A DNA stretch of 64,000 nt from Pseudobacteriovorax antillogorgiicola. Its GTDB lineage: Bacteria > Bdellovibrionota_B > Oligoflexia > Oligoflexales > Oligoflexaceae. Shown here one piece after another: positions 27,979 through 35,497 of the stretch. Position numbers and translations under genes: made by a program. Below the pieces are notes generated by a model. The model was not told the DNA's origin. It saw only the letters and a program-made list of their open reading frames with translations, and did no database searches. The stretch is from positions 62,001 through 126,000 of the forward strand of contig NZ_FWZT01000023.1 of the NCBI RefSeq assembly GCF_900177345.1, read 5' to 3'. Numbering within the stretch: position 1 is the stretch's first letter; every line of letters begins with the position of its first letter.

Positions 27979-28785
27979 ATGCGACTATTCACCTTAATCA
28001 ACTGCTTGTGGCTAGTATCTTGCTTTCCAAGCGCTAAGTCTAGCCAGTCATTAAATGTTACCGGCTCTAGCACTGTGGCCCCTTTAGTGGCTGAGATTGC
28101 CAAGCGCTTTGAAGAGAGATACCCAGATTATAAAATCAATGTGCAGACAGGTGGCTCCAGCCGCGGTATCTCTGATGCTATGAAAGGCACTGCAGATATA
28201 GGCATGGTATCCCGAGCTCTTCACCAACAAGAACAAGCTTTGAAGCACTATACGATCGCCAGCGACGGCATCGGCCTCATTGCCCATCGGGACATCAACA
28301 TAGAGGATCTTAGCCACAACCAAGTTTTAGCTATTTTTCAAGGCAAGGTTAAAAACTGGCTACCGATCACCGGCCAGAACCAAGCCATCACAGTGGTTCA
28401 TAAAGCCCAAGGGCGTTCGACATCCGAACTGTTTATCAAACACTTCAAACTCAAATATCAAGATGTGGATGCTCAGATTATTATTGGAGACAATGAACAA
28501 GGCATCAAAAATGTTTCGTCAATTCCGGGAGCCATTGGCTATGTATCTATCGGAGCTGCGGAACATGCCGCCAAGCAAGGGCGAGCTATTAGGCTTGTAA
28601 AGTTGGAAGGCTTGCAGCCTAGCACTAAGGCCGTTGCCTCAGGAAATTACCCTATCCTACGTCCACTAAACCTAGTAATCAAAGACCAAAGCAACCCAGA
28701 CGCTCTTAAATTTATAAAGTTCGCTCGATCCCAAGAAGTCTTCGATATTGTAAGGAAGCTCGATTTTGTCCCTCCTAAAATCTAA
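27979..28785 (+). CDS. pstS: phosphate ABC transporter substrate-binding lipoprotein PstS
   Basis: Captures phosphate for the PstCAB importer. The lipobox WLVSC has Cys15. Phosphate-binding segments VTGSSTVAPL, GGSSRGISDAM and GTADIGMVSR are typical. The length of 268 residues matches the shorter PstS type. AAGGAG precedes the ATG. It overlaps pstC. No obvious PHO box was seen in the short upstream gap. Confidence 0.93.
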   Translation: MRLFTLINCLWLVSCFPSAKSSQSLNVTGSSTVAPLVAEIAKRFEERYPDYKINVQTGGSSRGISDAMKGTADIGMVSRALHQQEQALKHYTIASDGIGLIAHRDINIEDLSHNQVLAIFQGKVKNWLPITGQNQAITVVHKAQGRSTSELFIKHFKLKYQDVDAQIIIGDNEQGIKNVSSIPGAIGYVSIGAAEHAAKQGRAIRLVKLEGLQPSTKAVASGNYPILRPLNLVIKDQSNPDALKFIKFARSQEVFDIVRKLDFVPPKI

Positions 28786-29620
28786 TGGATTTATATCTCT
28801 GCTTCTAAGGTTGACTAGCCTTACAGCAGGTGCCTTAATAATCCTCATCTTTGCCTTCTTAGTCAGAGAGTCCTGGCCAGCATTCCAGTTAGGGTTCTTC
28901 AAGTTCTTTACCGACGGAACGTGGAACCCAGGCGACGGGGACTTTAATATGGTGCCTATGATAATCGGCAGTCTTGCCGTTGCAATGGGCGCGATTGTGA
29001 TAGCCGTTCCAGCTGGGGTTGGTACAGCCATTTACATGGACTTTTACGCTTCTCCTTGGGGCAAGCGATTCATGAGAAGCACCATCGAATTACTTGCCGG
29101 AGTCCCATCGGTCATCTTTGGCTTCTGGGGACTTACTGTCATCGTTCCTTTGCTATATCAATTATCTCCTCCTGGGGCCAATCTTCTGGGAGGCGCTTTA
29201 GTTCTGGCGGTGATGGTGGTGCCAACTGTCGCTATATTTATCAGCAACGGTGTACAGAGTCTTCCAGCCTCATGGCTGATCGGCGCAGAAGCACTCGGCC
29301 TCTCGACAGCCAGCACCATCACCAAGCTTGTTCTACCAAGTATTCGAGGCTCTATAGTAAGTGGGATTTTGATTTCCTTAGGGAGAGCTCTTGGCGAAAC
29401 CATGGCTGTGCTCATGGTTTGTGGCAATATTATCAAAGTTCCAACCTCTATCTTCGACCCTATCCGCACCCTAACAGCTAATATTGCCCTGGAAATGGCT
29501 TATGCTCTAGATCAGCACCGATCAGCTCTCTTTTTAAGCGGGTTACTTCTGCTTTTGATGGTGTTCGCTTTGATGGCTGTAGCTCAACATCGAGCCCTAC
29601 GAGACTCTTATGCGCCCTAA
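28766..29620 (+). CDS. pstC: phosphate ABC transporter permease PstC
   Basis: One of two membrane subunits of the phosphate importer. There are about six hydrophobic segments, with the family's LAGVPSVIFGFWGL and the EAA-type loop SAEALGLSTAST-like AEALGLSTASTITKLVLP. The start is TTG within the end of pstS, after GGAAG; no in-frame ATG lies close. The ORF overlaps pstA by 11 bases. Confidence 0.94.
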   Translation: MSLLKSNGFISLLLRLTSLTAGALIILIFAFLVRESWPAFQLGFFKFFTDGTWNPGDGDFNMVPMIIGSLAVAMGAIVIAVPAGVGTAIYMDFYASPWGKRFMRSTIELLAGVPSVIFGFWGLTVIVPLLYQLSPPGANLLGGALVLAVMVVPTVAIFISNGVQSLPASWLIGAEALGLSTASTITKLVLPSIRGSIVSGILISLGRALGETMAVLMVCGNIIKVPTSIFDPIRTLTANIALEMAYALDQHRSALFLSGLLLLLMVFALMAVAQHRALRDSYAP

Positions 29621-30461
29621 TCCCCAGCAACTCAATAAGGCTGCAATATGGATCATCTGTGGACTATCAGGATACTTGATGATCTCTATCTTCATTTGGA
29701 TTTATTACGACATCCTTATGGAGTCTTTCAAGCACCTTGATATCGCATTTTTTATCGAAAGCCCTGAGAATGCTGGTCGAGCAGGTGGAATCAAACCAAT
29801 CCTGATGAGTACCCTGCTTATTTTAGCAATATGCCTCGCGGTGAGCTTTCCTCTCGCTTTGGGCACTGCGGTCGTCTTATCAGGACAGTTTATCCCTTTA
29901 GGTAGTTTTGGTCGTGTGATACATCAAGCAGTACTTGTTCTTGCCGGAGTGCCATCAGTAGTTTTTGGACTATTCGGCAATGTCTTGTTTTGCCAGTACT
30001 TAGGTTTCGGCTACTCGATCTTATCGGGAGGCCTCACCTTAGCTTGCATGATTCTACCTCTATCAATCAAACTCCTTGAGGACAGTCTCCGCTCCGTTCC
30101 TAGCGAAACCTTATTGTCATCGAAAGCCTTAGGCCTAAGCTACTACAGCACCATTTTTAGAATTATCTTGCCAAGTATTACACCTCAGCTGACAGCAGCG
30201 TTTATTTTGAGCATCGGCCGCGCCATGGCAGAAACCGCAGCTCTTTTATTCACCAGCGGCTATGTTATGCGAGAGCCAAGTTCTATTTTCGACTCAGGGC
30301 GCACACTATCTATCCACATTTTCGATCTTTCGATGAATGTATCCGGAGGCGATCGTAACGCCTACCTCACGGCCTTCACTTTGTTGATCGGCTTGCTACT
30401 GGTTAACCTCATCGGACATGGGATCAATCGCACCTGGAGGTACTTCCAATATGGCCATTGA
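29610..30461 (+). CDS. pstA: phosphate ABC transporter permease PstA
   Basis: Second membrane subunit of the phosphate importer. It has a hydrophobic N-terminal segment, then LAGVPSVVFGLFG and the coupling loop SSKALGLSYYSTIFRIILP. GRAMAETAALLFTSG is typical. It overlaps both neighbours, pstC and pstB, so the four genes form one translationally linked operon. Confidence 0.94.
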   Translation: MRPNPQQLNKAAIWIICGLSGYLMISIFIWIYYDILMESFKHLDIAFFIESPENAGRAGGIKPILMSTLLILAICLAVSFPLALGTAVVLSGQFIPLGSFGRVIHQAVLVLAGVPSVVFGLFGNVLFCQYLGFGYSILSGGLTLACMILPLSIKLLEDSLRSVPSETLLSSKALGLSYYSTIFRIILPSITPQLTAAFILSIGRAMAETAALLFTSGYVMREPSSIFDSGRTLSIHIFDLSMNVSGGDRNAYLTAFTLLIGLLLVNLIGHGINRTWRYFQYGH

Positions 30462-31221
30462 AATTGATGTGAAAAACCTATCCATGGCGTATGGCCAGCA
30501 ATCAGTCTTTCAAAATATTAGTGCTAGCTTCGAAAAGAACACCATCAATGCGATTATTGGCCCATCCGGTTGCGGCAAGTCTAGCTTCGTCTCCTGCCTC
30601 AATCTACTTTCAAGATCTTTTCCAGATGCAAGGGTCAGCGGAGATATATTTTGGAACCAGAAAAATCTTAATCAGGATGACGTTGAATTAAAACAAGTTC
30701 GTCGCAAGATTGGGATGCTCTTTCAGCAAGCTACACCCTTTCCTAATAGCATCCGAAAGAATTTACTTATTCCTCTACAAGAACACTTCAAACTTAGCAA
30801 AGAAGAACAGAATCAGGCGTTGGAGTCGGCACTGTCGCAAGTCGGCCTTTGGGATGAAGTTAAAGATCGCCTTAATCGCAGCGCCTTAGATCTTTCGGGT
30901 GGCCAAAAACAAAGGCTTTGCCTTGCAAGAGCCCTAATATTAGAGCCCGAAGTGATCTTAATGGATGAGCCCTGCAGTGCTCTCGATCCCTTAGCAACTC
31001 AGACAATTGAAGCACTGATAAAAAAGATCAAAAGCAGAGTCACCGTAATTATGGTCACTCACAATATGGCTCAAGCTCGCAGAATCGCCGACCATGTCAC
31101 ACTATTCTGGCACAAGGAGCAAATTGGTGGCTATATCGATGCCACAGGACCAGCGCATCAGATGTTTGAAGACCCTCCTACAGAAACAGCGCAAAAATAC
31201 GTCCAAGGGCTTATGGGTTAG
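30451..31221 (+). CDS. pstB: phosphate ABC transporter ATP-binding protein PstB
   Basis: ATPase of the phosphate importer. Walker A is GPSGCGKSS, the signature is LSGGQKQR, Walker B is VILMDEPCSALDP, and the switch His is in MVTHNMAQA. The start is the ATG at 30451 after GGAGG, inside pstA. No phoU follows: the next gene is on the other strand. Confidence 0.95.
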   Translation: MAIEIDVKNLSMAYGQQSVFQNISASFEKNTINAIIGPSGCGKSSFVSCLNLLSRSFPDARVSGDIFWNQKNLNQDDVELKQVRRKIGMLFQQATPFPNSIRKNLLIPLQEHFKLSKEEQNQALESALSQVGLWDEVKDRLNRSALDLSGGQKQRLCLARALILEPEVILMDEPCSALDPLATQTIEALIKKIKSRVTVIMVTHNMAQARRIADHVTLFWHKEQIGGYIDATGPAHQMFEDPPTETAQKYVQGLMG

Positions 31222-31637
31222 GCTCCATAAAAGGTTGCAACAACCCGGCGGCTCCCTCCGTGATTGCGATGCTCACATAGATAGATCCCCTGCCAGGTGC
31301 CTAACATTAAACGGCCTTCATGAATAGGGATCGTCAGGCTACTTCCCAGCAGGCTAGCCTTAACATGAGCCGGCATATCATCAGACCCTTCCATAGTATG
31401 AGTATAGGGCAAGCCCTCTGGTGCAACATGTGACATCGCCATTTCTAGATCTCTCTGAACATCAGGATCGGCGTTCTCATTGATAGTCAATGATGCAGAT
31501 GTATGTTGGATAAAGAGGTGGAGAAGACCCACTTTTATTTCTGAAAGCTCCCCGAGGGCACTCGATAGCTCGGATGTAATCAGATGAAAGCCACGAGCTT
31601 TGGGGCTAAGTTGAACAACAGATTGAAACCACTTCAT
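31218..31637 (-). CDS. YjbQ/UPF0047 family protein
   Basis: A 139-residue single-domain protein with the family signature HTSASLTINENADPDV and the C-terminal GTWQGIYLCEHRNHGGSR. Some members show weak thiamine-phosphate synthase activity; the physiological role is unclear. The start is the ATG at 31637 after GAGGTG. It follows rlmH closely and is the last gene of the ribosome-linked block. Confidence 0.9.
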   Translation of the reverse strand: MKWFQSVVQLSPKARGFHLITSELSSALGELSEIKVGLLHLFIQHTSASLTINENADPDVQRDLEMAMSHVAPEGLPYTHTMEGSDDMPAHVKASLLGSSLTIPIHEGRLMLGTWQGIYLCEHRNHGGSRRVVATFYGA

Positions 31638-31645
31638 ATGGCACC

Positions 31646-32122
31646 TCAGGCGTGGTGATACGATGTCCCTCGGATGATAGTACTGGCCCGATAGACTTGC
31701 TCCCACACCATAACCCATGCCATATCACTTGGAAAGACCGCGTTTGATAGGCTCCAAACATGCTGAGATGCTTTTTTCAACTCTTCGGGCACCCCATAGG
31801 GGCCACCAATCACAAAGCTAACCGTTTTCACACGGCCATCATCTATGCTAGTGCGAAGAGTTTTGGCCAAATCTGGGGAACTAAAGTTTCGCCCTCGTTC
31901 ATCTAAAGTATAAATTACATGCCCGGGGTCGGGCCGAAGCGTGGTGGGATCAATATCTAGTTTAGCGAGCAGATCGCGGGTGGATTTTTCAACTCCATCT
32001 TGGGCTTTCAAAATACGGCTATCTAGCTTACAGAAACTCTTGAGCCGAGTTTCGTATTTCTTAGCTAACTGCAGATAGGTCTTATCCGCTGGTTTCCCCA
32101 CCTTGACGATCTGGATCTTCAT
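31646..32122 (-). CDS. rlmH: 23S rRNA (pseudouridine1915-N3)-methyltransferase RlmH
   Basis: SPOUT-class methyltransferase that modifies helix 69 of 23S rRNA in assembled ribosomes. VSFVIGGPYGVPEE is the SAM-binding knot and the C-terminus YHHA carries the usual Tyr-His residues. The length of 158 residues is normal. AAGGA precedes the ATG, six bases after rsfS. Confidence 0.95.
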   Translation of the reverse strand: MKIQIVKVGKPADKTYLQLAKKYETRLKSFCKLDSRILKAQDGVEKSTRDLLAKLDIDPTTLRPDPGHVIYTLDERGRNFSSPDLAKTLRTSIDDGRVKTVSFVIGGPYGVPEELKKASQHVWSLSNAVFPSDMAWVMVWEQVYRASTIIRGTSYHHA

Positions 32123-32128
32123 AGGTCC

Positions 32129-32476
32129 TTAGTCTTCCAAATGGACAAGATCAGCATCGGACCATAGGTCTTCTAAGGCATAGTAGTCGCGAATTTCTTC
32201 TAGGAAAACATGAACAATCACCGACCCGTAGTCAATGAGAATCCAATGACCCGTTTGCTTTCCCTCAATAGCGATAGGCCGCACCTGAAGGTTTTTCTTC
32301 AAATACTCTTCGATGCTGGAGCAAATAGCCTGAGTCTGACGATCACTGCTAGCCGAGCAAACAACTTGATAGTCACAGATATCCGATCGATTGCGAAGAT
32401 CTTGGATAACCAATCGCGATGCCTTTTTATCTTGTGCTGCCTTGCCAATCGCCTTCGCGATGTCCAGATTATTCAT
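32129..32476 (-). CDS. rsfS: ribosome silencing factor RsfS
   Basis: Binds L14 and blocks subunit joining when nutrients are short. The typical CDYQVVCSASSDRQTQAI and the C-terminal WILIDYGSVIVHVFLEEIRDYYALEDLW are present. The length of 115 residues is normal. It lies between nadD and rlmH, the usual order. Confidence 0.95.
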   Translation of the reverse strand: MNNLDIAKAIGKAAQDKKASRLVIQDLRNRSDICDYQVVCSASSDRQTQAICSSIEEYLKKNLQVRPIAIEGKQTGHWILIDYGSVIVHVFLEEIRDYYALEDLWSDADLVHLED

Positions 32477-32489
32477 GGGTTTCGTCCCT

Positions 32490-33137
32490 CTATTGATAAA
32501 GTCTTTTATCTTTAATGATTTTGATCACTGCCGGATCTATATGTTCGGCGTTTCCTTCCGGTTTGGAGCGGAACGCGCGACTTGCTGCATCAGAAACCTC
32601 TGGCAAGATCACGACTTGCGTACCAGAATCCCAACGCCCTCGTTGTCCATCCCAATGAAGCTTTAACTCAAGGTTTTCAGCTATATTCACACTGAGATCT
32701 CGAAGATCTAAACCGTCTCGACCAACTATCAAAATCGACCACATCGACAAGATCTGCTTTGCCTGATACCAGCCTGCAAAAGACTGCCATTGATCAGCCC
32801 CGATGAGCAAGGCCCCACCGACTCCCCACTCTCGATCAAAATGCTGCAAGGTATTCACAGTGTAGCTGGGTTGAGGTAAATGAGACTCTATATCCGAGAC
32901 CTCAACATTAGATCCGATAACCCGACTGCCAAACATCGCGTTCGTCATCGTCAGGCGGTCTCGGTAACTAGCAGTTGGAGACTTGACCTTAGCCTCCGAG
33001 ACAGGCGGTACGTACGCGGGAACAACCACGCACCGAGCTGGCTTTACCACGTTGATCGCTTGGCGCAATACCGCTAAATGCCCCAGATGAGGGGGGTCAA
33101 AGGTGCCGCCATATAGAACCCAAGGAATCTCATCCAT
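32490..33137 (-). CDS. nadD: nicotinate-nucleotide adenylyltransferase NadD
   Basis: Adenylates nicotinate mononucleotide in NAD synthesis. The nucleotidyltransferase motif YGGTFDPPHLGHL is intact. The C-terminal ISSTxIR-like segment is divergent (SDAASRAFRSKP). Its start overlaps the obg stop by one base (TAATG). The length of 215 residues is normal. Confidence 0.93.
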   Translation of the reverse strand: MDEIPWVLYGGTFDPPHLGHLAVLRQAINVVKPARCVVVPAYVPPVSEAKVKSPTASYRDRLTMTNAMFGSRVIGSNVEVSDIESHLPQPSYTVNTLQHFDREWGVGGALLIGADQWQSFAGWYQAKQILSMWSILIVGRDGLDLRDLSVNIAENLELKLHWDGQRGRWDSGTQVVILPEVSDAASRAFRSKPEGNAEHIDPAVIKIIKDKRLYQ

Positions 33138-34267
33138 TATAACTGGCCTAGTTCCTGCTCAAGCGTTGTCGCTGTGATCATCTCATATTCTTGCTCGTTC
33201 TTGTGAGGCGGTATGACTTCAGACTTGTCATCAACCTCAACTTCGAGCTTTTCTTTTTCCTCTTGCACGATCTCCCAGAGTCGCAACTTAAAGTTCTTGA
33301 TGCCCTTTTGAGCTACGGAAGACAATCGAATAATCTCAATATCTTCGCCTTCGAATGGATCAATAAACTCATCCCACTCAAAGTTCTCCCAACAAAGATC
33401 CGTCTTAGTGAAGATTAGAATTGATCTCTTGGAACTCAGAAGATCACCAAAGTTGGCCAACTCTTTTTTCAAAAGACGATATGCTTGGATAGGCTCAAGA
33501 CCATCCCAAGCAAAAGGATCGATAACGTAAGCAATCACCTTAGTTCGTTCCAAGTGCCTTAGAAACTCGTGCCCTAAACCCTTGCCTTCATGAGCCCCTT
33601 CAATCAAACCAGGAATATCTGCAGCTACAAAAGACCGATCCCAGTAGTCGCCGCAATCTTGCAAGTCGACCACTCCAAGCTGAGGCTGCAAGGTTGTAAA
33701 AGGATAGTCAGCAACCTTAGGCCGGGCCGCACTGATAGCGCTCAGCAATGTAGACTTCCCTGCGTTGGGAAAGCCTGCGAAGCCTACGTCAGCGATCAGT
33801 TTAAGTTCAAGGCCGAGAAATAGTTCAAGGCCTTCTCCCCCTGGAGTATATTCTTCCGGTGCTTGGTGGGTCGCAGAAACGTAGCGAATGTTGCCAAGGC
33901 CTCGCTTACCGCCCTTGGCGACTAGGATTTTTTCCTCCCCCAAAACCTCACATATGGGTTCGCCTGTATCCTTATTGTAAGCAACAGTTCCCAGAGGCAC
34001 AGGTATGATCATATCCTGACCATTTTTCCCCGTACAACCATTGCTACCACCTCGCTCACCGTGACCAGCTGCATAGAGCTTTTTATAATAGAGGCCACTG
34101 AGAGTGTTCAGCTGAGGATTGCCTACCAGGTAGACACTACCACCAAAGCCACCATCACCACCATCGGCACCCAGTTTCGGGGCGTTCTTTGCGGCGCGGA
34201 AACTCACCATGCCTCGGCCACCATTACCAGACCTAATATGAATTGCTGTTTCATCTACGAATTTCAA
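33137..34267 (-). CDS. obgE: Obg/CgtA GTPase
   Basis: Ribosome-associated GTPase. The Gly-rich Obg fold (residues 1-158, GADGGDGGFGGSVYLVG) is followed by a G domain with GFPNAGKSTLL, DIPGLIEGA and TKTDL. A charged C-terminal tail (Glu/Lys-rich) ends the 376 residues. The start is TTG with AAGGA nine bases upstream. It is preceded by rplU-rpmA, the near-universal arrangement. Confidence 0.96.
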   Translation of the reverse strand: MKFVDETAIHIRSGNGGRGMVSFRAAKNAPKLGADGGDGGFGGSVYLVGNPQLNTLSGLYYKKLYAAGHGERGGSNGCTGKNGQDMIIPVPLGTVAYNKDTGEPICEVLGEEKILVAKGGKRGLGNIRYVSATHQAPEEYTPGGEGLELFLGLELKLIADVGFAGFPNAGKSTLLSAISAARPKVADYPFTTLQPQLGVVDLQDCGDYWDRSFVAADIPGLIEGAHEGKGLGHEFLRHLERTKVIAYVIDPFAWDGLEPIQAYRLLKKELANFGDLLSSKRSILIFTKTDLCWENFEWDEFIDPFEGEDIEIIRLSSVAQKGIKNFKLRLWEIVQEEKEKLEVEVDDKSEVIPPHKNEQEYEMITATTLEQELGQL

Positions 34268-34425
34268 TGAACTATTCCTTATGAATCAGTGATTCTAATC
34301 TTCTAAATAGTCGCGAGCGACTCGTCTAATTCTTTGGTCGTGACAGAGGGCAAGGAGTGCCAAATGCAGGGCAGATGTGGGGAAGGCACAGGGCTTCGTA
34401 GATCGGAAACCCTGAAACGTTCGCC

Positions 34426-34677
34426 TTAAACGGGAACGATGCTTACGCTTTTTCGCTTGGTGTTGGTGTTGTACTGAACAACGCCATCAGCTGTTGCGAA
34501 AAGAGTGTAGTCTTTGCCTGTTCCTACATTTTTTCCTGCGTGGAAAGTACTTCCCACCTGTCGAACCAAAATGCTACCTGCAGTGACTTTCTCGCCACCA
34601 TAAGCCTTGATTCCGCGATATTGAGGATTCGAATCGCGGCCGTTCTTACTACTACCACCGGCTTTCTTGTGAGCCAT
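34426..34677 (-). CDS. rpmA: 50S ribosomal protein L27
   Basis: Short basic ribosomal protein that starts [16 protein letters not shown] and has [15 protein letters not shown], all typical. It has 83 residues. No N-terminal leader of the kind cleaved in Firmicutes is present. The genes rplU, rpmA and obg lie in order. Confidence 0.97.
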   Translation of the reverse strand: MAHKKAGGSSKNGRDSNPQYRGIKAYGGEKVTAGSILVRQVGSTFHAGKNVGTGKDYTLFATADGVVQYNTNTKRKSVSIVPV

Positions 34678-34702
34678 ATCTTACCCTTTCTTACGGAGCG
34701 CC

Positions 34703-35014
34703 TTAGTGAGAGATGCTGTTGATCTCGAGGACGGTTACTGGTTGCTTGTGACCCTTAGTCTTCTTGTAGTCTTTGCGTCGCTTGAACTTAAAGACGATGA
34801 TCTTAGGGTTGTGAGCTTGCTTCTTAACTGTTGCTTCAACTTTTGCACCTTCTACGAATGGCGCACCAACAACAGTATTATCACCACCAACTAAAAGAAC
34901 CTGATCAAGAGTGATTTTATCACCCTCTTTTTTTCCTTCTAGGAAATCGACAGTGAGTTCATCACCTTGGCTGACACGGTATTGATGGCCACCAGCCTTT
35001 ACTACGGCATACAT
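34703..35014 (-). CDS. rplU: 50S ribosomal protein L21
   Basis: Starts MYAVVKAGGHQYRVSQGDEL and contains FKFKRRKDYKKTKGHKQ, the L21 signature. It has 103 residues. AGGAG precedes the ATG. It is first of the rplU-rpmA-obg-nadD-rsfS-rlmH-yjbQ series. Confidence 0.97.
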   Translation of the reverse strand: MYAVVKAGGHQYRVSQGDELTVDFLEGKKEGDKITLDQVLLVGGDNTVVGAPFVEGAKVEATVKKQAHNPKIIVFKFKRRKDYKKTKGHKQPVTVLEINSISH

Positions 35015-35122
35015 GCTGAACTTCTCCTAACAATAATTCCGGGCTCTTAACCCTTTTTCCATTTGCTTATATATTCACTTGAGCCAAAGTCGGTATAGCT
35101 AAATAGACCCAGAGAGCGTCAC

Positions 35123-35151
35123 ATATTCTAAAAATCGCCGTCTCTTGTCAA
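35123..35151 (-). promoter_or_regulatory. sigma-70-type promoter for rplU-rpmA-obg
   Basis: On the minus strand TTGACA (35146-35151) and GAATAT (35123-35128) are separated by exactly 17 bases, about 110 bases before the rplU start. This is the best promoter match in the window. Confidence 0.7.
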
Positions 35152-35233
35152 ATGAAAAATACGACTATAAGCCTCTTTAAAATATGTCTAATGAGTATAG
35201 TAGGATAGTGAATTATCCTGGTGTATCAAACCC

Positions 35234-35261
35234 TTGACGCACTTCTCTTGGGGTTTAAATT
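35234..35261 (+). promoter_or_regulatory. candidate promoter for the fliK-flgD gene series
   Basis: TTGACG (35234-35239) and TAAATT (35256-35261) are separated by 16 bases on the plus strand. It would give a leader of about 230 bases before fliK. Confidence 0.4.
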
Positions 35262-35497
35262 AAGCCAAAATAACGGATAAGAATCGAAGCTCCAGCTCCG
35301 ATAAACGGACGCATGTGTGGCCACGCCACCGAAGGCAAAGAATGCCGGGCACCAGGAAGGTATGAACCTAGCAAGTGGTTCCTTTGGAAAGTTAAGATCC
35401 TGAAATCATTTACAAGACTTATTGGCATAAGTCGTGCTTGGTTCAGGACACATCGACTCACTTTTTCTATCGAAACCACGTAGAGGAACCTTAAGCC

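Larger units (their letters stand above)
35015..35497. other. 483-base gene-free region: divergent promoters and a leader with hairpins before fliK
   Basis: No convincing gene lies here. The left part holds the rplU promoter on the minus strand. The right part holds a plus-strand promoter candidate and then about 235 untranslated bases before fliK. In that leader I see a 4-bp hairpin at 35334-35346 (five-base loop), a hairpin at 35358-35369 inside a possible longer stem (35352-35358 with about 35379-35387), and a perfect 7-bp hairpin with a four-base loop at 35416-35433. The stems suggest a structured 5' leader. I could not match it to a known riboswitch class. Confidence 0.5.

Noticed and set aside
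35262-35497. c-di-GMP-I (GEMM) riboswitch before fliK
   Set aside because: An ACGCA word and GGCAAAG are present, but the GNRA loop, receptor and the GGxAGCxGGGUUxCC segment do not align in order.
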